Origin: Melieria omissa
Taxonomy: Eukaryota > Arthropoda > Insecta > Diptera > Ulidiidae
Assembly (NCBI GenBank): GCA_963971225.1
Contig: OZ020267.1
Coordinates: 125,702,068-125,766,067, forward strand
Direction: 5' to 3'
DNA length: 64,000 nucleotides
Below are positions 1 through 11,939 of the stretch, piece by piece; position 1 is the stretch's first letter, and each line of letters begins with the position of its first letter. A model generated the notes under the pieces. The model saw nothing but the letters and a program-made list of their open reading frames with translations, did not search any database and was not told the DNA's origin. The translations under genes were made by a program, and so were the position numbers.

Positions 1-345
1 GAAAGGGATAGGGATACGGGTGTAATAGAGATGGAATAAAGAAATGATAGGATGGAATAGGGATAAAGATAGGGAAGGAATAAGGATGCGATAGGAATAT
101 AATAGAGAGTGGAAAGGAATTAAAAAGATACATTGTATAGACGGGATAGGGGTGTAATAGATATGGAATATGGATACGATAGGAAAGGAATAAGGATGGA
201 ATAAGAATAGAATTAAACGATCGAGTAACTTAGTGTGCGATGGGAATTGGATACAAATGGGAATGGGATAGTGTAGTGGATGGAAGATGAAGATGGCGTA
301 TGAATAGAAAGTGATGGGATAAAAACAGAGAAAAAAATCGGAAAC
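1..345. repeat. Purine-rich degenerate GGATA/GGAATA repeat
   Basis: The top strand is almost all G and A with interspersed T. Variants of GGGATA, GGAATA and GATAGG recur every 5-12 bases with no fixed period. It looks like an old decayed simple-sequence tract and its left edge lies outside the window. Confidence 0.6.
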
Positions 346-1500
346 GGTAGAGACTTTAATTGCTTTAACTGCCAATAAATGGCTTTAATTTTACAAAGTA
401 AAACATTTAATTGCTCTTCAACTCCTCCTTCGCTCTTTAACTCGTTGGGTATGAATTGATTTTTAATTGGTTAAAATTAATAAAAGCAAATTAACTGCAG
501 AAAACCATTTTCCACCAACAACTAATCAATTAAAAATTAATTCATACTCAAAATGTGGTAAGGCAACATAAAAAAAAAATTTTCTTTCATAAAAGTTATG
601 AAGCAACGTAAACCAAATTTTCTTTGAAATAATAAGTAGTTACTGGCAACATTAATAAACAAACATAAAAAACGTAAAATAGATTCCTAAAATAATGGTT
701 ATCGGTAACGAAAATAACCAAAAATCATGAATAAAAGTTATGAAGCAACGTGAAAAAAATCTTAAAATAAAAACACAGTGCAACACTAAAAAAAGGGACA
801 AGGTCAAAGAGGTCTCATTCGATAGAGGATCTCAGTAGATGAAAAAATGTCAATGGATTTTTCCTTACAGTTTGGCATTCATAGACGGAAAATTTCAATA
901 AATCGACGAAAAAGTGGGGTTTTTGGGAAATTTTTGTCGAAAACACAGTTTGAGTGTATTTTTTTTTTGTATTGGTGTCTTGAGCAAATTTGTTGGTCGT
1001 TAAAATATCTACAAACTTGCCGAAGACAGTAAAGCGATATTCGGAACGATTTAGGACCAATTAGCTGTAAACTTTCGAAGACTTAAGCGATGAACCCGAC
1101 TGAAATGAGCAAAATTCAAAGTCGGATTTATTTTAGATACTAGAGCCAATCCAGCCAAACGGCTGGTGGACCTCAACTGAGTATACCTATAGAAAAGTCG
1201 CTTAGTAGGTGCCCCGCTTGTTACTATTTTCGATTAGCACAGTGTAATTATAATCAACAAAAAAAATTGATTTTAATAGTTACATGGCAATTATTTTCTT
1301 AAAAAATTGTTTTGTCCCTTTTTTCAGTATTTGACTTTTCCAATAATGAAGCGAAATTTCCCCAAATCACATTCTTTTTCATACAATTGCGAGCATTGAT
1401 CTCTTGTAAACTTTCCCCCCTTTCATACAGTGGATTTGACTGTCTGTTCTAAATCACTTTATTTGCATTACATCACTCAAGTCGTGTTCCCAAAATAAAA
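346..1500. other. AT-rich non-coding stretch with a small inverted repeat
   Basis: No gene is visible. Positions 448-472 (GTATGAATTGATTTTTAATT core) and 523-549 are inverted copies of about 25 bp around a 50-bp centre, giving a roughly 100-bp hairpin-like unit. A 21-bp direct repeat (AAAAGTTATGAAGCAACG core) occurs at about 590 and 731. Two open frames around 815-1060 are short and resemble nothing known. Confidence 0.4.
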
Positions 1501-2870
1501 TAAAATCAATGAATATTGCATGAGCAATGATTGACACGCAAAATTGATAGTAATAAAAGCCCGAAACACAATCGAATCGAACACAGTAGAACCACTCACA
1601 ATCGCATAAACCAATAAGTTGAAGCAATATGCCACATTTATAACAGAACCCAGCACAGCTCCGACAACAACAATTAAGAAATCATCACAATCGAGTGGAG
1701 CACGCACAGTGGGCATCGACGGTGCAATATTATCGCCGATTCGAATGAAACGAAAAGCGGTGCGCGCCTGCATCGATCAATCCAAAACGAGCATAAATTT
1801 GTTTATATTTATTATTGGTATATTTTCCTTATTGTATGTATATATGAATGTATGTAGGTATGTTTATATGAGCAGCACTTGGCGCTTGCTGCACGAGTGG
1901 TTTGGCGCTGGCGCCAGCACAACCCAGTTTTGTATGTTCTCGGTTTCATTTCTGCAACTTCGACTGCGGCTGCCGTCGCTGCTAAATGTACATTTCAATC
2001 AATTTCTATTGCCTGGTAATTGTTGTTGCTGTTGTTATTGTTGTTGCGTTTGTTGTTTTTGCCGTTGTTGTGCTGCATTCAAATATTGATAGACATGTGC
2101 GCTTTCCCTTTGCACAACGTCACGGCTGCAATGGTTGTGGGTGGTGGAGAGGAGAAGGGATTCAGTTGCATTGCGCGCGCAATGTTTACTGTGCGAATGT
2201 GCAGCAACCAAGGTACACGTTGGCAATTACAAATAATCGTTTGTAATAAAATGCCAAAAGCGTGCCACATGTTGCCGCTTGGCGTTATGGCAGGCGGCGG
2301 CACTCGGACCGCTCATTGTGCAGCCTGTTCATCATCATCGACGGCATCATTTGCGCTGGACGGCAACAACAACAACAGCCGCAACATCGAGTTGAGTTGT
2401 GTGGAAATGTTTCGATTATGAGAAATTTATGCAACTTCAGCGCGCGTTTTATTGTTCCAGCTGCACTTCGCATGCCCTCAGTATATATATTTGTGTAATT
2501 TGTTTACACCAAAGCGTTAATGTTTTGGGATTTCCATTCAGCTTTTTATGCACAGCAACTTTTCATTTCTTTGTTTTTTTTTTGTTTTGTGCGTACTCGC
2601 GCAACTCAGTCGAACAACTTTGGCCAATCAACAAACACAAACAAAATTAATAACAATATTTGTAGTGTCGATAAACAAACATTTTCTTGGCATTTAATGA
2701 CTTAATTAGTGGTGTTTCGGCAATAGTGGACTTTTGAAACAATGTCGACATGTGAAGTGGAAGCAGACATGAGGAATGTGCTTCACACAACCAAAACGAA
2801 ATGCAAACAGCATTCGAATTTTTCCAAATTTTGCCCATTGAATTGAAAATCCTAATACGTATTTTTAACG
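1501..2870. other. GC-richer island with triplet runs, no recognised gene
   Basis: Base composition rises relative to the flanks. Runs of GTT/TTG (about 2018-2070) and CAACAACAACAACAG (about 2365-2380) resemble the opa-type triplets common in fly regulatory DNA. Open frames of up to about 156 codons appear in several phases on both strands because stop codons are rare here. None has domains or homology I recognise, so I read this as non-coding, possibly cis-regulatory. Confidence 0.35.
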
Positions 2871-2949
2871 TGGAAGTGTTCATATCTTCTATACTTCCTT
2901 AACTGGCCATAACAACCTCCAGTTGGTCACCCAAGAGATAATAGGGTGT

Positions 2950-3262
2950 TCTGAACTTTATGCTTCTACCACAGACACGGTTTCTCTCTTCGCCGTCGAC
3001 CTCCAAATAACGCGTTGAACACATTTTTCTCCGGAATTTTGTCGTCCATACGGGAGACATAGCAAAGCCACCGTAGTCGATGGATGCTAATAATTTTGTC
3101 TACGTCCATGTCCTCAAACAGCTCATTCAGCTCAATGTTCGATAGTAATTTCCAATACGAACAGATTTTGTTAACATCTTCAATAAAAAGTTGATCTTTC
3201 CTGTAACAATTCATAGAAAAAAGAGATCTTTTAAAAAGTAGGTACCTGTAAATTTTTCTCAT
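2950..3262 (-). pseudogene. Non-LTR retrotransposon reverse-transcriptase C-terminal remnant
   Basis: Read on the minus strand, the frame 3262-2966 contains ELNELFEDMDVDKIISIHRL directly followed by RWLCYVSRMDD and then a GGRRRREKP stretch. The HRLRWLGHVxRM plus basic-tail pattern is the hallmark of the region just after the reverse transcriptase core in many insect non-LTR elements. Nothing upstream of it (palm, fingers, endonuclease) is present, so it is a short 5'-truncated and decayed fragment. The remnants at 30150-30420 and 32085-32720 carry the same motif and may belong to the same family. The fragment is dead; the family assignment rests on motif recognition only. Confidence 0.6.
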
Positions 3263-3414
3263 AACCTATCAAATCCTAGGGTTAGGGCCTTTGGACGAAG
3301 AACCATTAGGCTTGGATTTCCATTTCACGGTCCTGCATCTAAATATTGAAAATGTATTCCTCGTAGGTGCATATCCCTCTGCGATGCGAAGCAGTAATGT
3401 GTAAAGGAGAAATA

Positions 3415-4299
3415 CACAGTCCAACAATTATGTATTAAGGCTCGATCCATATCTCAGCAAACAAGCGCGCCACCTATGTGCGAGCACATGCGTTTGAAGC
3501 GTCAACCTTCCTCTACTAACTATCAAAATTTCATGACATTCGGTTGACATTTATTATTTATTAAAATTCATTTTGCAAAACACGTTTTCGTTTGATATTG
3601 AAATTTAAACATGGACCAAAGAGCCATTACACATTCGAGATCGTTGCAGCCACAAAAAATGACACAAACTTCCTGAAAACAATTGTTACGGGCGATGAAA
3701 CACGCTGTTTCCAACACGATCCAGAAACCAAGCGTCAAAGTGCGGAATGGAAATCAAAAAACTCACCAAAAGCCAAAAAAACACGAAAGGTTCCATAAAA
3801 AATCACATTCTTCGATAGCAAAGAAATTATCCACAAAGAACTTGTTCCAACTGGTCAAACAGTTACTGCCGCATATTACCTCGAAGTTTTGAAGCGTTTG
3901 ATGGCCAGAACCCTTCGTATTCGACCAGAATACCGCGATCCAAAAAGTTGGTCTCTGTTGCACGATAATGCACCGAGAATCAGGTCTGTGTAATGAATCA
4001 TCCGCCGTATTCACCTGATTTGGCACCGTGCGACATCTCTTTGTTCCCGAAACTGAAATTGAAGTTGAAAGGATGCTTTTTTGATGACATTCAGACCATA
4101 CAACGGGCTTCTACGAGGGCACTAGAGGAAATTCCGAAAAATGAGCTGGAACGCGCGTTTGAATCACTATTACATCGATGTAGCAAGTGTTTTAAATCAT
4201 CAGGAGAATATTTCGAATAAATGTAGCGACAAATGAGCAGATATCGTGCTTTAATTGTGTTTTCTACAGGCAGTCTTAATACATAATTGTTGGACTCTG
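3415..4299 (+). mobile_element. Decayed mariner-like element, about 885 bp, with TIRs and TA flanks
   Basis: The left end at 3415 begins CACAGTCCAACAATTATGTA. The right end at 4299, read inward, begins CAGAGTCCAACAATTATGTA, so the TIRs are about 27 bp with one early mismatch. TA dinucleotides at 3413-3414 and 4300-4301 are the expected target duplication. Full-length mariners are about 1.3 kb; this copy lacks the part coding for the N-terminal DNA-binding half but keeps the catalytic half in broken frames. Confidence 0.85.
3592..4220 (+). pseudogene. Mariner-type transposase, catalytic half, frameshifted
   Basis: Three frames carry consecutive pieces of one D,D,D transposase. IVTGDETR (first Asp, codon 3694-3696) is followed by DPETKRQSAEWKS. 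A second frame has LVPTGQTVTAAYYLEVLKR and then LLHDNAP (second Asp, codon 3964-3966). A third has HPPYSPDLAPCD (third Asp, codon 4032-4034) and ends at GEYFE plus stop at 4218-4220. The Trp that normally follows DET is Arg. At least two frameshifts and internal stops make it inactive. The sequence type is like the mariner lineage that also gave rise to the SETMAR transposase domain; the exact subfamily is uncertain. Confidence 0.8.
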
Positions 4300-4301
4300 T
4301 A

Positions 4302-6125
4302 CATCTGAGTGCTCTTTAAACCAACAGATGGTAACTTACCCTAAGAAGAACTCAATTGCATGTTGAGGTTTTCGTAAAGTAGGGTTACAAAAAATTCTGA
4401 AGGCCGTCACAAAAAGGTATGAGACCCTTTAGATAAGTGCTTACTTGTAACACAAGGACGTTACGGTTGCAGTTTTAGCAGCTTATCCTCACAGCAGCAG
4501 CAGCTTATCCTAATCGTCACAAATGAAACGCTCAAACATTTACGGATGAGGTGAATAGTAGTCCACACGATTGCTGTCACAGCAATCTCAATTAGGAGGG
4601 AATGATACTGTAGCCTGCTCCTTACCTCTCGACTACTTACTACCCTGCTATATCAAAACTTGACCCTTTCGATCCTTTCTGGACACCCGTAAAAATTAAA
4701 GCACACTATCTTTTCAACTTTGGCTGAAGAACTGTGGTTAGATGTTTTTTAAATTTTAATCAGAGTTCGCCAGTTTATAGATTAGATTAGGTTAAGGTGG
4801 CAGATAGAGGAAGAAATTGACATTGTCAAAAGTAGGCTCGTTTATGTTATCACAGTAAGAAGTCCAAGAAGGCCAACGCTTCAACTAGTCACACGAATTG
4901 GATTCCCTTGCCTACCCGAAAGAGGTGACCATTGTGTAATCATAAGAAAAATTGTGCCTGTAAATTGTGAGACACTTAAGCCACACCATGACCACTTTGC
5001 GAACGACCACATGTTGAGTAAACAGTGTTGCATACACATTTCAAACGGTTGGTGGAAGATGGAGCGGAGAGGATAAACAGTTTAACGCCGAATCTAAATG
5101 GCGGTTAGTGGTTGACATGTCCTCTGGCCAGTCCGCCATCCACTGAACTTTCGAGGTCGGCTTACTGTCACCAAACGAAACTGAATAAATTTCCTTCTGC
5201 ACAGGACCATTCACGTAGAACACGGAACAATGTCAGTCTGGTGGACATATCCAGAAGCTAAACTAGATCATTGAAGAAAGGTGCCATGAGGAGACGAAAT
5301 TCAGTCCCCTTCTGGGAAGATTAGCGCCAGTATAAAACTATTTCCCTTTTCATCTTTTTGCAGCTTGTGGAGTTCTGTAATCATGCTGTGGCCCGTTCCT
5401 CTATAAAGCTGAGCTGAATATTTAATTAGGTTAGAGTGAAAGCTTACATAAGGTAAATACATGGCTTTTTGTGTTACTACATGGTGGATGGTACGATTTC
5501 TCCTTTACGGCGTTGTAAAGCACGAGAAATCGCAAATCTATGCGGATATATTCCATTAAACTATTCACAGTGGAGAGGCATTTCGGAAGGATTTGAATAA
5601 GTCCGGCAAGGGTCTTATAATCGCCTGCTTTGAAAGTTCCATGTCAAGGAAGAAGCAAATTTAATTATTGTAGTTGTTTTACTGTTAGCAGTATTGCTAT
5701 GGTTTCCATGTAAAAAAACTTGAGGCAATTGGAAAGACGAGCAAAGGTAACAATTAAAAATCAATCAATGTCAGAGTATGTTTTGTGTTCTTGGAACTTA
5801 AGAAATGTCCTCACGCTCTTTGGATGTTAGCCTTTTAAGGCCGTTGAAAAAAGTACAAAGCAAAGTTTGGTCTTTTTTAAACAAGGAAAAAATTCCACAT
5901 CAATTATTTTCAGCAATATTTGCAAATTCGTTTAACCGTAGGCAGTTTTTTTAATTTTGTTTTTCGTTTATTTTAAAAAGTTAAACAGCTGTAAGCGCTT
6001 TGCTTCGAATACTTTAGTTCCTACGCATTGTGGTTGCCAAAATGAATTATTTTTAAACGTAAATAGCAGCTACCTACTTCTTTTTGGCCATGCTTAAATG
6101 GAGGTGTACACCATCAACAAGAAAT
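4302..6125. other. Intergenic stretch, possible old dispersed repeat
   Basis: No gene is seen. A TTAGGTTAAGGTGGCAG stretch near 4788 and the text after it resemble a common insect dispersed repeat whose other candidate copy begins near 56964. The rest (5250-6100) is unremarkable AT-rich DNA. Confidence 0.25.
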
Positions 6126-6206
6126 CGTCGCCTGAGAAAACGATTGTCGTATAGAATAGAATTCAATGGAACATACGACTTTCGTTTTCTGCGGCAACGA
6201 AATGCT
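6126..6206. mobile_element. Tiny palindromic MITE, copy 1
   Basis: TCGTCGCCTGAGAAAACGAT opens the unit and its inverted copy (CGTTTTCTGCGGCAACGA) closes it about 80 bp later; the inner arms carry GTCGTAT and ATACGAC. A closer-to-perfect copy is at 43038-43118. Divergence between the arms shows this copy is older. Confidence 0.6.
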
Positions 6207-6966
6207 TTGGTAGGTACATAGAAGCATCGAGTTAGACACTGAAGGTACTTTTATTTATGTATTTGCTGAACAAAAAAAATCGACTAAAAATCAAAATTGA
6301 ACTCCCTAACAAAAAGGGTACAAATCCAAAAATAATAAATACTTAAATTTATGTATATTTTTAAAATGATTACAGTGACAAAGTGCCACCCGATATTGAT
6401 TTCACTGCATCGACACAAAAACAAACAAATCACACTTGAACGCGCGCACACCTGCAATGCCGCACGCGTATTCGAACAATTTATCAGTAAATTTTTTATT
6501 TGGATAATTTGTCATTAAGTGGCGGAAACGACACGGAACTGTACGTATGTAACACGATTACCTAAGGTGCGCGTGGTTCAGTTGTCAATATTGCGTAAAG
6601 GTGCTTTTTACGCTTCATTGTCCGTGGAAATGTGTTTGTTTACTTTTGGGGAAAGGCGTTTGTCGTGTGGCTGTGTGTGTGTCTGTCTGTGTGAAATCGC
6701 GTAGCGTGTTGTGTAGTTGCTGATAGTGCACAGTTGCACAGCTTTGAGCTCAAAACAACAACAGCAACAACAGAATTTGTACACTGAATCGATTTTGTAT
6801 GAAACTTGTCACTTACCCAGCACTGCTGGGGGTAAACAAAAACAGGTGAGACTCGCCGTTAGGTAACAGCTGCGGAATTGTAGATGAATAGAAGAAAATA
6901 AGTAAAGAGAGCCTTTGGAGTCTAAAGTTTAGACTGAACTTGATGTTGTGTGAAGATGTAAAGTTA
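6207..6966. other. Non-coding stretch, no gene seen
   Basis: Mixed composition with a short TGTG run near 6675 and a CAACAACAGCAACAACAG run near 6756. The 61-codon open frame at 6519-6704 has no recognisable features. Confidence 0.3.
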
Positions 6967-7990
6967 TGGCCCAAACACATTAAAAACGGCAGCGACATGG
7001 CCACACAAATTTGAGTTCGTTTTTTTTTTACCGTTGCCTTGTAGACAACTACGTGATTACAATGAAAGCGGTGACAACATCATCACAATCATATTTTTTG
7101 AGGTCCAATAAACTAATTTTAAAGCGCTCTTCTTCTATCAAACATTCGTCTATATTAATTTTGTTGTTGTACAATAAAAACGAAACTGATGACAATGTGT
7201 AATAATTTTGAGAAGTATTCAATTTTAACTGAGACCCTAACAAATTTGTTTAAAACACATTGAAGGAATAAGAAAAGTGTAATTAAAAATATTTATTTTG
7301 AAACAGTGATGCCAATTACTTTGGTTTTGTGGCCTACGACATAGAGAATAAGTACTTTGTTTAGTATGTCTGTCGACAGCGACAACTGCGGTCGGTGGTC
7401 GTGTAGCTTTGCAGTCGTCAAAATAATCGTGTCCATATGAAAACTTTGATTTCAGATTTTGAAAGATGTGGTATGTTCCGGGTATTATGCCATATCAGAG
7501 ATTTGTGTGATATGCGATTAATCACATATCTTTGCTGATGTCCATCATAGTTTTTGTTCCGTGTGACTAATAAATTAAACGTATAAATTGTTAAAAATTC
7601 TGATCGTATGGAAAGTGCCAAGTTATATTCTGGGCTAGTGACCCAAACACATTGAAAACGGCAGCGACATGGCCACACGACTGCAAAATGACGTCGGCCG
7701 TGTGGTCAACTCTTTGATCACAATAAAAACGGCAGCCACAGTACCACACTAATATATTTACACTAATAAAATTTAACTAAAGTACTAAAAATTTTGTCTT
7801 TAAAGGACAGAAAAAGTAAGAAGAACGTCAACAAAAGCATCTGTTTTGAAACAGCGGTGCCAATTGATTTGATTTGTCGCCTGTCAAATAGAATTAGTTC
7901 TTGGCGACAGTGACAACTGTGGTCTGGGTCGTGTAGCCTTCGTCAAAATATTCATTTGGATCGGAACATTCTAGTTAGTCTGTAAGCTAA
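6967..7990 (+). repeat. Diverged direct duplication of a ~300-600 bp unit
   Basis: CCCAAACACATTAAAAACGG then CAGCGACATGGCCACAC at 6969 recurs as CCCAAACACATTGAAAACGG then CAGCGACATGGCCACAC at about 7642. GAAACAGTGATGCCAATT near 7299 recurs as GAAACAGCGGTGCCAATT near 7847. Both are followed by GCGACAACTG-like and GGTCGTGTAGC text (about 7380 and 7915). The order of shared blocks is conserved, so this is an old direct duplication, perhaps two copies of a repeat family. Confidence 0.55.
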
Positions 7991-8063
7991 AATTGTTCTT
8001 TGACTTATTAATAAATAAAATGAAATATTTTCCCAGATGTGGTTGAGTCGCTGCCGCCTTTAA

Positions 8064-8226
8064 CCCAGATATGCCGACCGAACTATTAACTAACTACTAA
8101 CTAACTACTGCTACTACTACTAGTAGACCCGTTTGAAGTTGCTGCGGTAACTGTGTTTTAAATTTTACCTTTGTCCTGAAGTGTATCGCAGGTGTAGTTA
8201 CATATAGAACCTTCGGCATATCTGGG
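8064..8226. mobile_element. 163-bp piggyBac-type MITE (TTAA-flanked)
   Basis: The ends CCCAGATATGCCGA and TCGGCATATCTGGG are perfect 14-bp inverted repeats. The left flank is TTAA (8060-8063) and the right is TTAT (8227-8230), one base from a TTAA target duplication. The interior has a CTAACTA/CTACTA run and no coding capacity. Confidence 0.65.
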
Positions 8227-9720
8227 TTATTGTGTTCTGAGCATAAATGTGAGAATAACAGTTGCAAAGTTTAGCTATATAAAAAATTTAGGCATACTGA
8301 AGGTGTCACGCCACGTTAGCCAAATCCGATTAGATTTTAACAGCAAAAGGACATAATTGAAAATTGACTGAAGGCAAAGTTTCTGTGTTGGACGACCAAT
8401 AATTTGAAAGTTGCGGTATATCAAAGATTTTAATTATATCGGTGGTGCTACGACACATTAACTGGCATTCATCATACGAGTACTACTAGAAGCAATTGAA
8501 TTAAAAGTAATTTTGAAGCATGTTTCAATTCAATTATTTAATACAGGATGTCACTATGAAAGTGCACAATTTAATTTAGAAAAATTTTATATTTATTTAG
8601 AGTTTTTATTGCACTCTGAAGCAGACGTTTTTCGATTAAGTATGGAATAAAATATCCTGCAAATGGGTCCCGCTGCTCTGATGACACCTCCATAGAATAC
8701 AGATCAATAAAACACAGACATCAAAAACCAAACCAACTACGAGACAACAAACAAACAAACATTCACAAACCCAAACACATACATACAACAAATACGTATT
8801 GCATGTACATAAACTGAACGTAAATTGTGCGCGACTTTTATAAGTTTCTAAATAAAATTGTCTCTGGCACAAATCTCTTTTACTGCTCACACTGTCTCCC
8901 ACTCACAATCGCATTCGGTTGCATAGAAAATAGAACAAAAAATCGCATGCAACTTTTACCCTTTGACATTCAACATCTTTGCGCTACAAACCCTCGAACT
9001 TCATGCCCCGAACACATAGACGACAACAGCGACACGACTACATCTGTCCAAATTTAGAATTAAAACAACCAACGCTTCCAAGCAAATACAAACTTGTGAA
9101 AACTCATGCGTCACAAAACTTTTGATTGTTGTGCTGCTGCTGCCGCCATTATTGTAATCACGTTGCCAACTACACCGCGACCATTGAAGCCAACGCCATC
9201 TTGCAGTCGGTTGGCCGTGTCGCTGTCGTCGTTTATGTGTTCGGGTCATCATGCAGTGCGCGAGTTATTGTATCGCAATAACAATAACAACACGGCTTCC
9301 GAAAACTGTGACAAACAGACAAGAAATTGCCAGTAAATAAGGGAGAACTTTCCTAAAGCCTTTTGCGAGAATGTAGAAAGCGCTCTTCTTCTTCTGTCAG
9401 CGACCAAAAACATTGTTATAACGCACAGTGCAGCGGACTGTTTGGGTATTATTGAAAAAAAAAGCAACATCGAAAACTTTGTGCGCAACTTGGGTGATTG
9501 TTGCGATGTGCAGACATACATACATGTGTAAGTATGGCAAGTATGTTTGTATGTGTGGTAAATGTACTTCCGGCATAAGCATACAAAATCAATTTTAACG
9601 AATTTAATTCGTCGGGTTTGGTTTGGTTTAGTTTGGGTTAGTTTAAAAATGACACAATGCATTGTGGGATGAATGCTTCGAAATATCGATTTATGCGCCC
9701 AAACCAAGTCAAATGAAATA
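8227..9720. other. Non-coding stretch including a GC-richer island
   Basis: 8640-9350 is less AT-rich and has open frames on both strands with no recognisable protein similarity. GGTTTGGTTTAGTTTGGGTT near 9616 is a local simple repeat. No gene is seen. Confidence 0.3.
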
Positions 9721-10471
9721 TCAGGTGTACAACTTTGCTTCCGCCGTTTTCCGATAGGTGGCTGTACCGGCTGAGGCTGGTTGAAATACATAGATGGTAA
9801 TGCCTTTAAAGTGAGTGTGGACAGTGCCTAACGAATTGTCATCGCCGTTTCAGTGACAGTTGTTCTTGTTTTCGTATTATTCACGCTCGAAAATGTCCGT
9901 TTATGTGCCCAATTCTCGCCATTTGCGGGAAGTTTTACTTTTCTGTTACAATTCGAAAAAAAATGCAGCTGAAGCGCATCGAATGCTCTCAGAAACTTAC
10001 GGTGATGCTGCTCTGAGTGAAAGAACGTGTCGGGAGTGGTTTCAACGTTTTAAAAATGGTGATTTCGTGGTGAGTGAAAATGGTGAGTCATCCTCCAACA
10101 CGACAATGCTCGGCCTCACGTCGCAAAAGTGGTCAAAAAGTACCTGGAAACGCTGAAATGGGAAGTTTTGCCCCACCCGCCGTATTCCCCAGATGTCGCC
10201 CCTTCTGACTTCCACCTATTCCGTTCGATGGCACACGGCCTGGCAGATCAACATTTTCAATCCTTCGAAGAATTGGAAAAATGGATTGCTTCATGGATAG
10301 CGTCAAAAGAGGACTCCTTTTTTCGAGCCGGGATCCGAAAATTGCCGGAAAGATGGGAGAAAGTTGTCGCTAGCGACGGACAATACTTTGAATAATACAT
10401 CTGTAAGCACTTTTTCGCAATAAAGCTTTTAATTTTGGAAAAAAACGGCGGAAGCAAAGTTGTACACCTGA
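9721..10471 (+). mobile_element. Mauritiana/rosa-type mariner, internally deleted copy A (751 bp)
   Basis: Both ends carry TCAGGTGTACAACTTTGCTT continuing CCGCCGTTTT, identical to the ends of the copies at 33320-34228 and 48242-49528, and are flanked by TA (9719-9720, 10472-10473). Compared with the 1287-bp copy, a block from within the first HTH region to just before the second catalytic Asp is gone. At the junction, about 19 bp of filler (TGGTGAGTGAAAATGGTGA) replaces it. Confidence 0.93.
9893..10156 (+). CDS. Truncated mariner transposase, N-terminal HTH fragment (87 aa)
   Basis: The ATG at 9893 (MSVYVPNSRHLREVLLF) matches where the 345-residue mariner transposases of this type begin. The reading runs through SKKNAAEAHRML and SERTCREWFQRFKNGDF, the first helix-turn-helix, then enters the filler and an out-of-frame piece ending KWSKSTWKR. 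All catalytic residues are lost. The C-terminal part (EVLPHPPYSPDVAPSDFHLF, with the third Asp) survives in another frame at 10129-10395. If expressed it could at most bind DNA weakly; no function is shown by the sequence. Confidence 0.6.
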   Translation: MSVYVPNSRHLREVLLFCYNSKKNAAEAHRMLSETYGDAALSERTCREWFQRFKNGDFVVSENGESSSNTTMLGLTSQKWSKSTWKR

Positions 10472-10617
10472 TAGTTTTGTTTAGTTTATTTGCATTTTTT
10501 TTTAATTTGTTAGTGAAATTTAAATCCTTAGATTTGAAAATATCTATTTGGTTCAAAGATTTATTTTGTAAAGAACCAAGAAAAAAACAATTTTATGTAT
10601 GACAAAAATTTAATATA

Positions 10618-11903
10618 CGTGGCTGTCTTTTATATTTTTTCAATAGGGATGGTCTAGTGAGTTTTCGAAAAATCTGAGATTGCCATTGAAAAGTTTGTAA
10701 TTTTTTACCATAAACGTGCTTAGAACATTTTGATGTTCAAGCGCTATTTGTGTTGTTTATACTGACTTGAAAAATTCATCTCGGTCAAAAAATGAATTTA
10801 ACTCGTAAACATTTTCGAGCAATAATTTCTTACGATTTCCGAAGTGAATTATCTCAACAACAGTGCTTCGATCGACTTCATTCGGCATTTGGTGATGAAG
10901 CACTAACGCTCAAGACAATTTGTAACTGGTTTAACGAATTCAAGCTTGGTCGCCGTTCGCTGCAGGACAAATTTCGTTAAGGTCGTCCGAAAAAGGTTAT
11001 TGTGCCAGAAACCATCGATGCTCTGCGTGAACTGATAACGAAAGATCGTCATGTGACATACCGCGAGATAGAGGCATCCATGGGCATTAGTTCCACGGCC
11101 GTGCATTCTATATTGCATGAACATTTAGCTGTCATAAAGATTTGTTCTCGTTGGATCCCGCATAATTCGCCAATCGCTCAAAAAAGGCTCGTGTCGATTG
11201 GTGCACAGAAATGATGGAAATATTCTATCGCGGCACTTCGAAAGACGTTTATAAGATTGACAGGTGACGAATCATGGACATATGCGTATGAGCTCGAAAC
11301 AAAACAGCAATCGGCCGTGTGTAAGATTCCAAGACGAGCCAAATCCAACAAAAGTTGTTCGAGCACGTAACACATCGAAGAAAATTGTTGCTGTTTCTTA
11401 GGCAAAACTTGTCATGTGTCACTGTGCCATTAGAGCAACGTAGATCGGTCAATTCTGAGTGGACTCAACAATTTGTTTGACAGAAGTGTTTAATGAAATA
11501 CGGAAAAACAACCGCCTATGCCGAATCATTCTTCACCAGCACAATGCGCGTTCTCAAACATCTGTTGAAACAACCCCCTTTTGATCAACCAAAGCATCGA
11601 TTTAATGGGTCATTCGCCATAGAGCTCCGACCTAGAGCCCAATGACTTCTTTTTATTCCCACACATAAAAAAAAAATTGCGTGGTCAACGATTTTCATCG
11701 CCAGAAGATGTGCTGAAGTACTCAAAAACCATATTTTGGAGGTGTCTTAATCAGAGTGGAAAAAGTGCTTCGACAATTGGTTTGAGTGCATTCAAAAGTG
11801 TATAAATCTTGAAGGAGAATACCATGAAAAGCAATACAACCATTTTGGATGATCACAAAATGCATTTTCATTCTTTTGGAAAAAATATAAAAGGCAACCC
11901 TTG
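10618..11903 (+). mobile_element. Decayed full-length mariner of another family (1286 bp)
   Basis: Left end CGTGGCTGTCTTTTATATTT and right end (read inward) CAAGGGTTGCCTTTTATATT, both continuing TTTTC, are imperfect TIRs of about 25 bp. TA at 10616-10617 and 11904-11905 flanks them. Length is that of a complete mariner. It sits 146 bp from copy A of the other mariner family and has accumulated many stops, so it is much older. Confidence 0.82.
10792..11830 (+). pseudogene. Mariner transposase with many stops and a mutated catalytic Asp
   Basis: The start MNLTRKHFRAIISYDF leads through the first HTH (TLKTICNWFNEFKLGRRS) to a stop at 10978. The next piece has GRPKKV and the second HTH (YREIEASMGISSTAVHSIL, then HEHL). 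Further pieces in shifted frames show LTGDESW (first Asp, 11266-11268), LHQHNARSQTS where His replaces the second Asp (11540-11542), and DLEPNDFFLFPHIKKKLRG with the third Asp at 11644-11646. At least five stops or shifts break it. The layout is that of a ~345-residue mariner transposase, perhaps of the mori type; inactive. Confidence 0.8.
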
Positions 11904-11905
11904 TA

Positions 11906-11939
11906 CCATTTTGATGTCTCGCCACTCGTAATCAAGCCT
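11906..11939. mobile_element. Isolated end of the Harbinger-like MITE
   Basis: CCATTTTGATGTCTCGCCAC then TCGTAATCAAGCCT equals the right end of the next element (12338-12382) except for a 12-base internal deletion. It begins at the TA duplicated by the neighbouring mariner, so that mariner probably jumped into an older copy of this MITE; the other half of that copy is not visible on the left flank. Confidence 0.6.

Noticed and set aside
9249..9791. 180-codon open frame on the minus strand
   Set aside because: It starts at a non-ATG codon, runs through the mariner terminal repeat (9721-9750), and has no recognisable domain.
9860..9892. Upstream extension of the mariner transposase (11 residues before MSVYVPN)
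   Set aside because: It depends on a TTG start; the ATG at 9893 gives the expected 345-residue family start, so the extension was not used.
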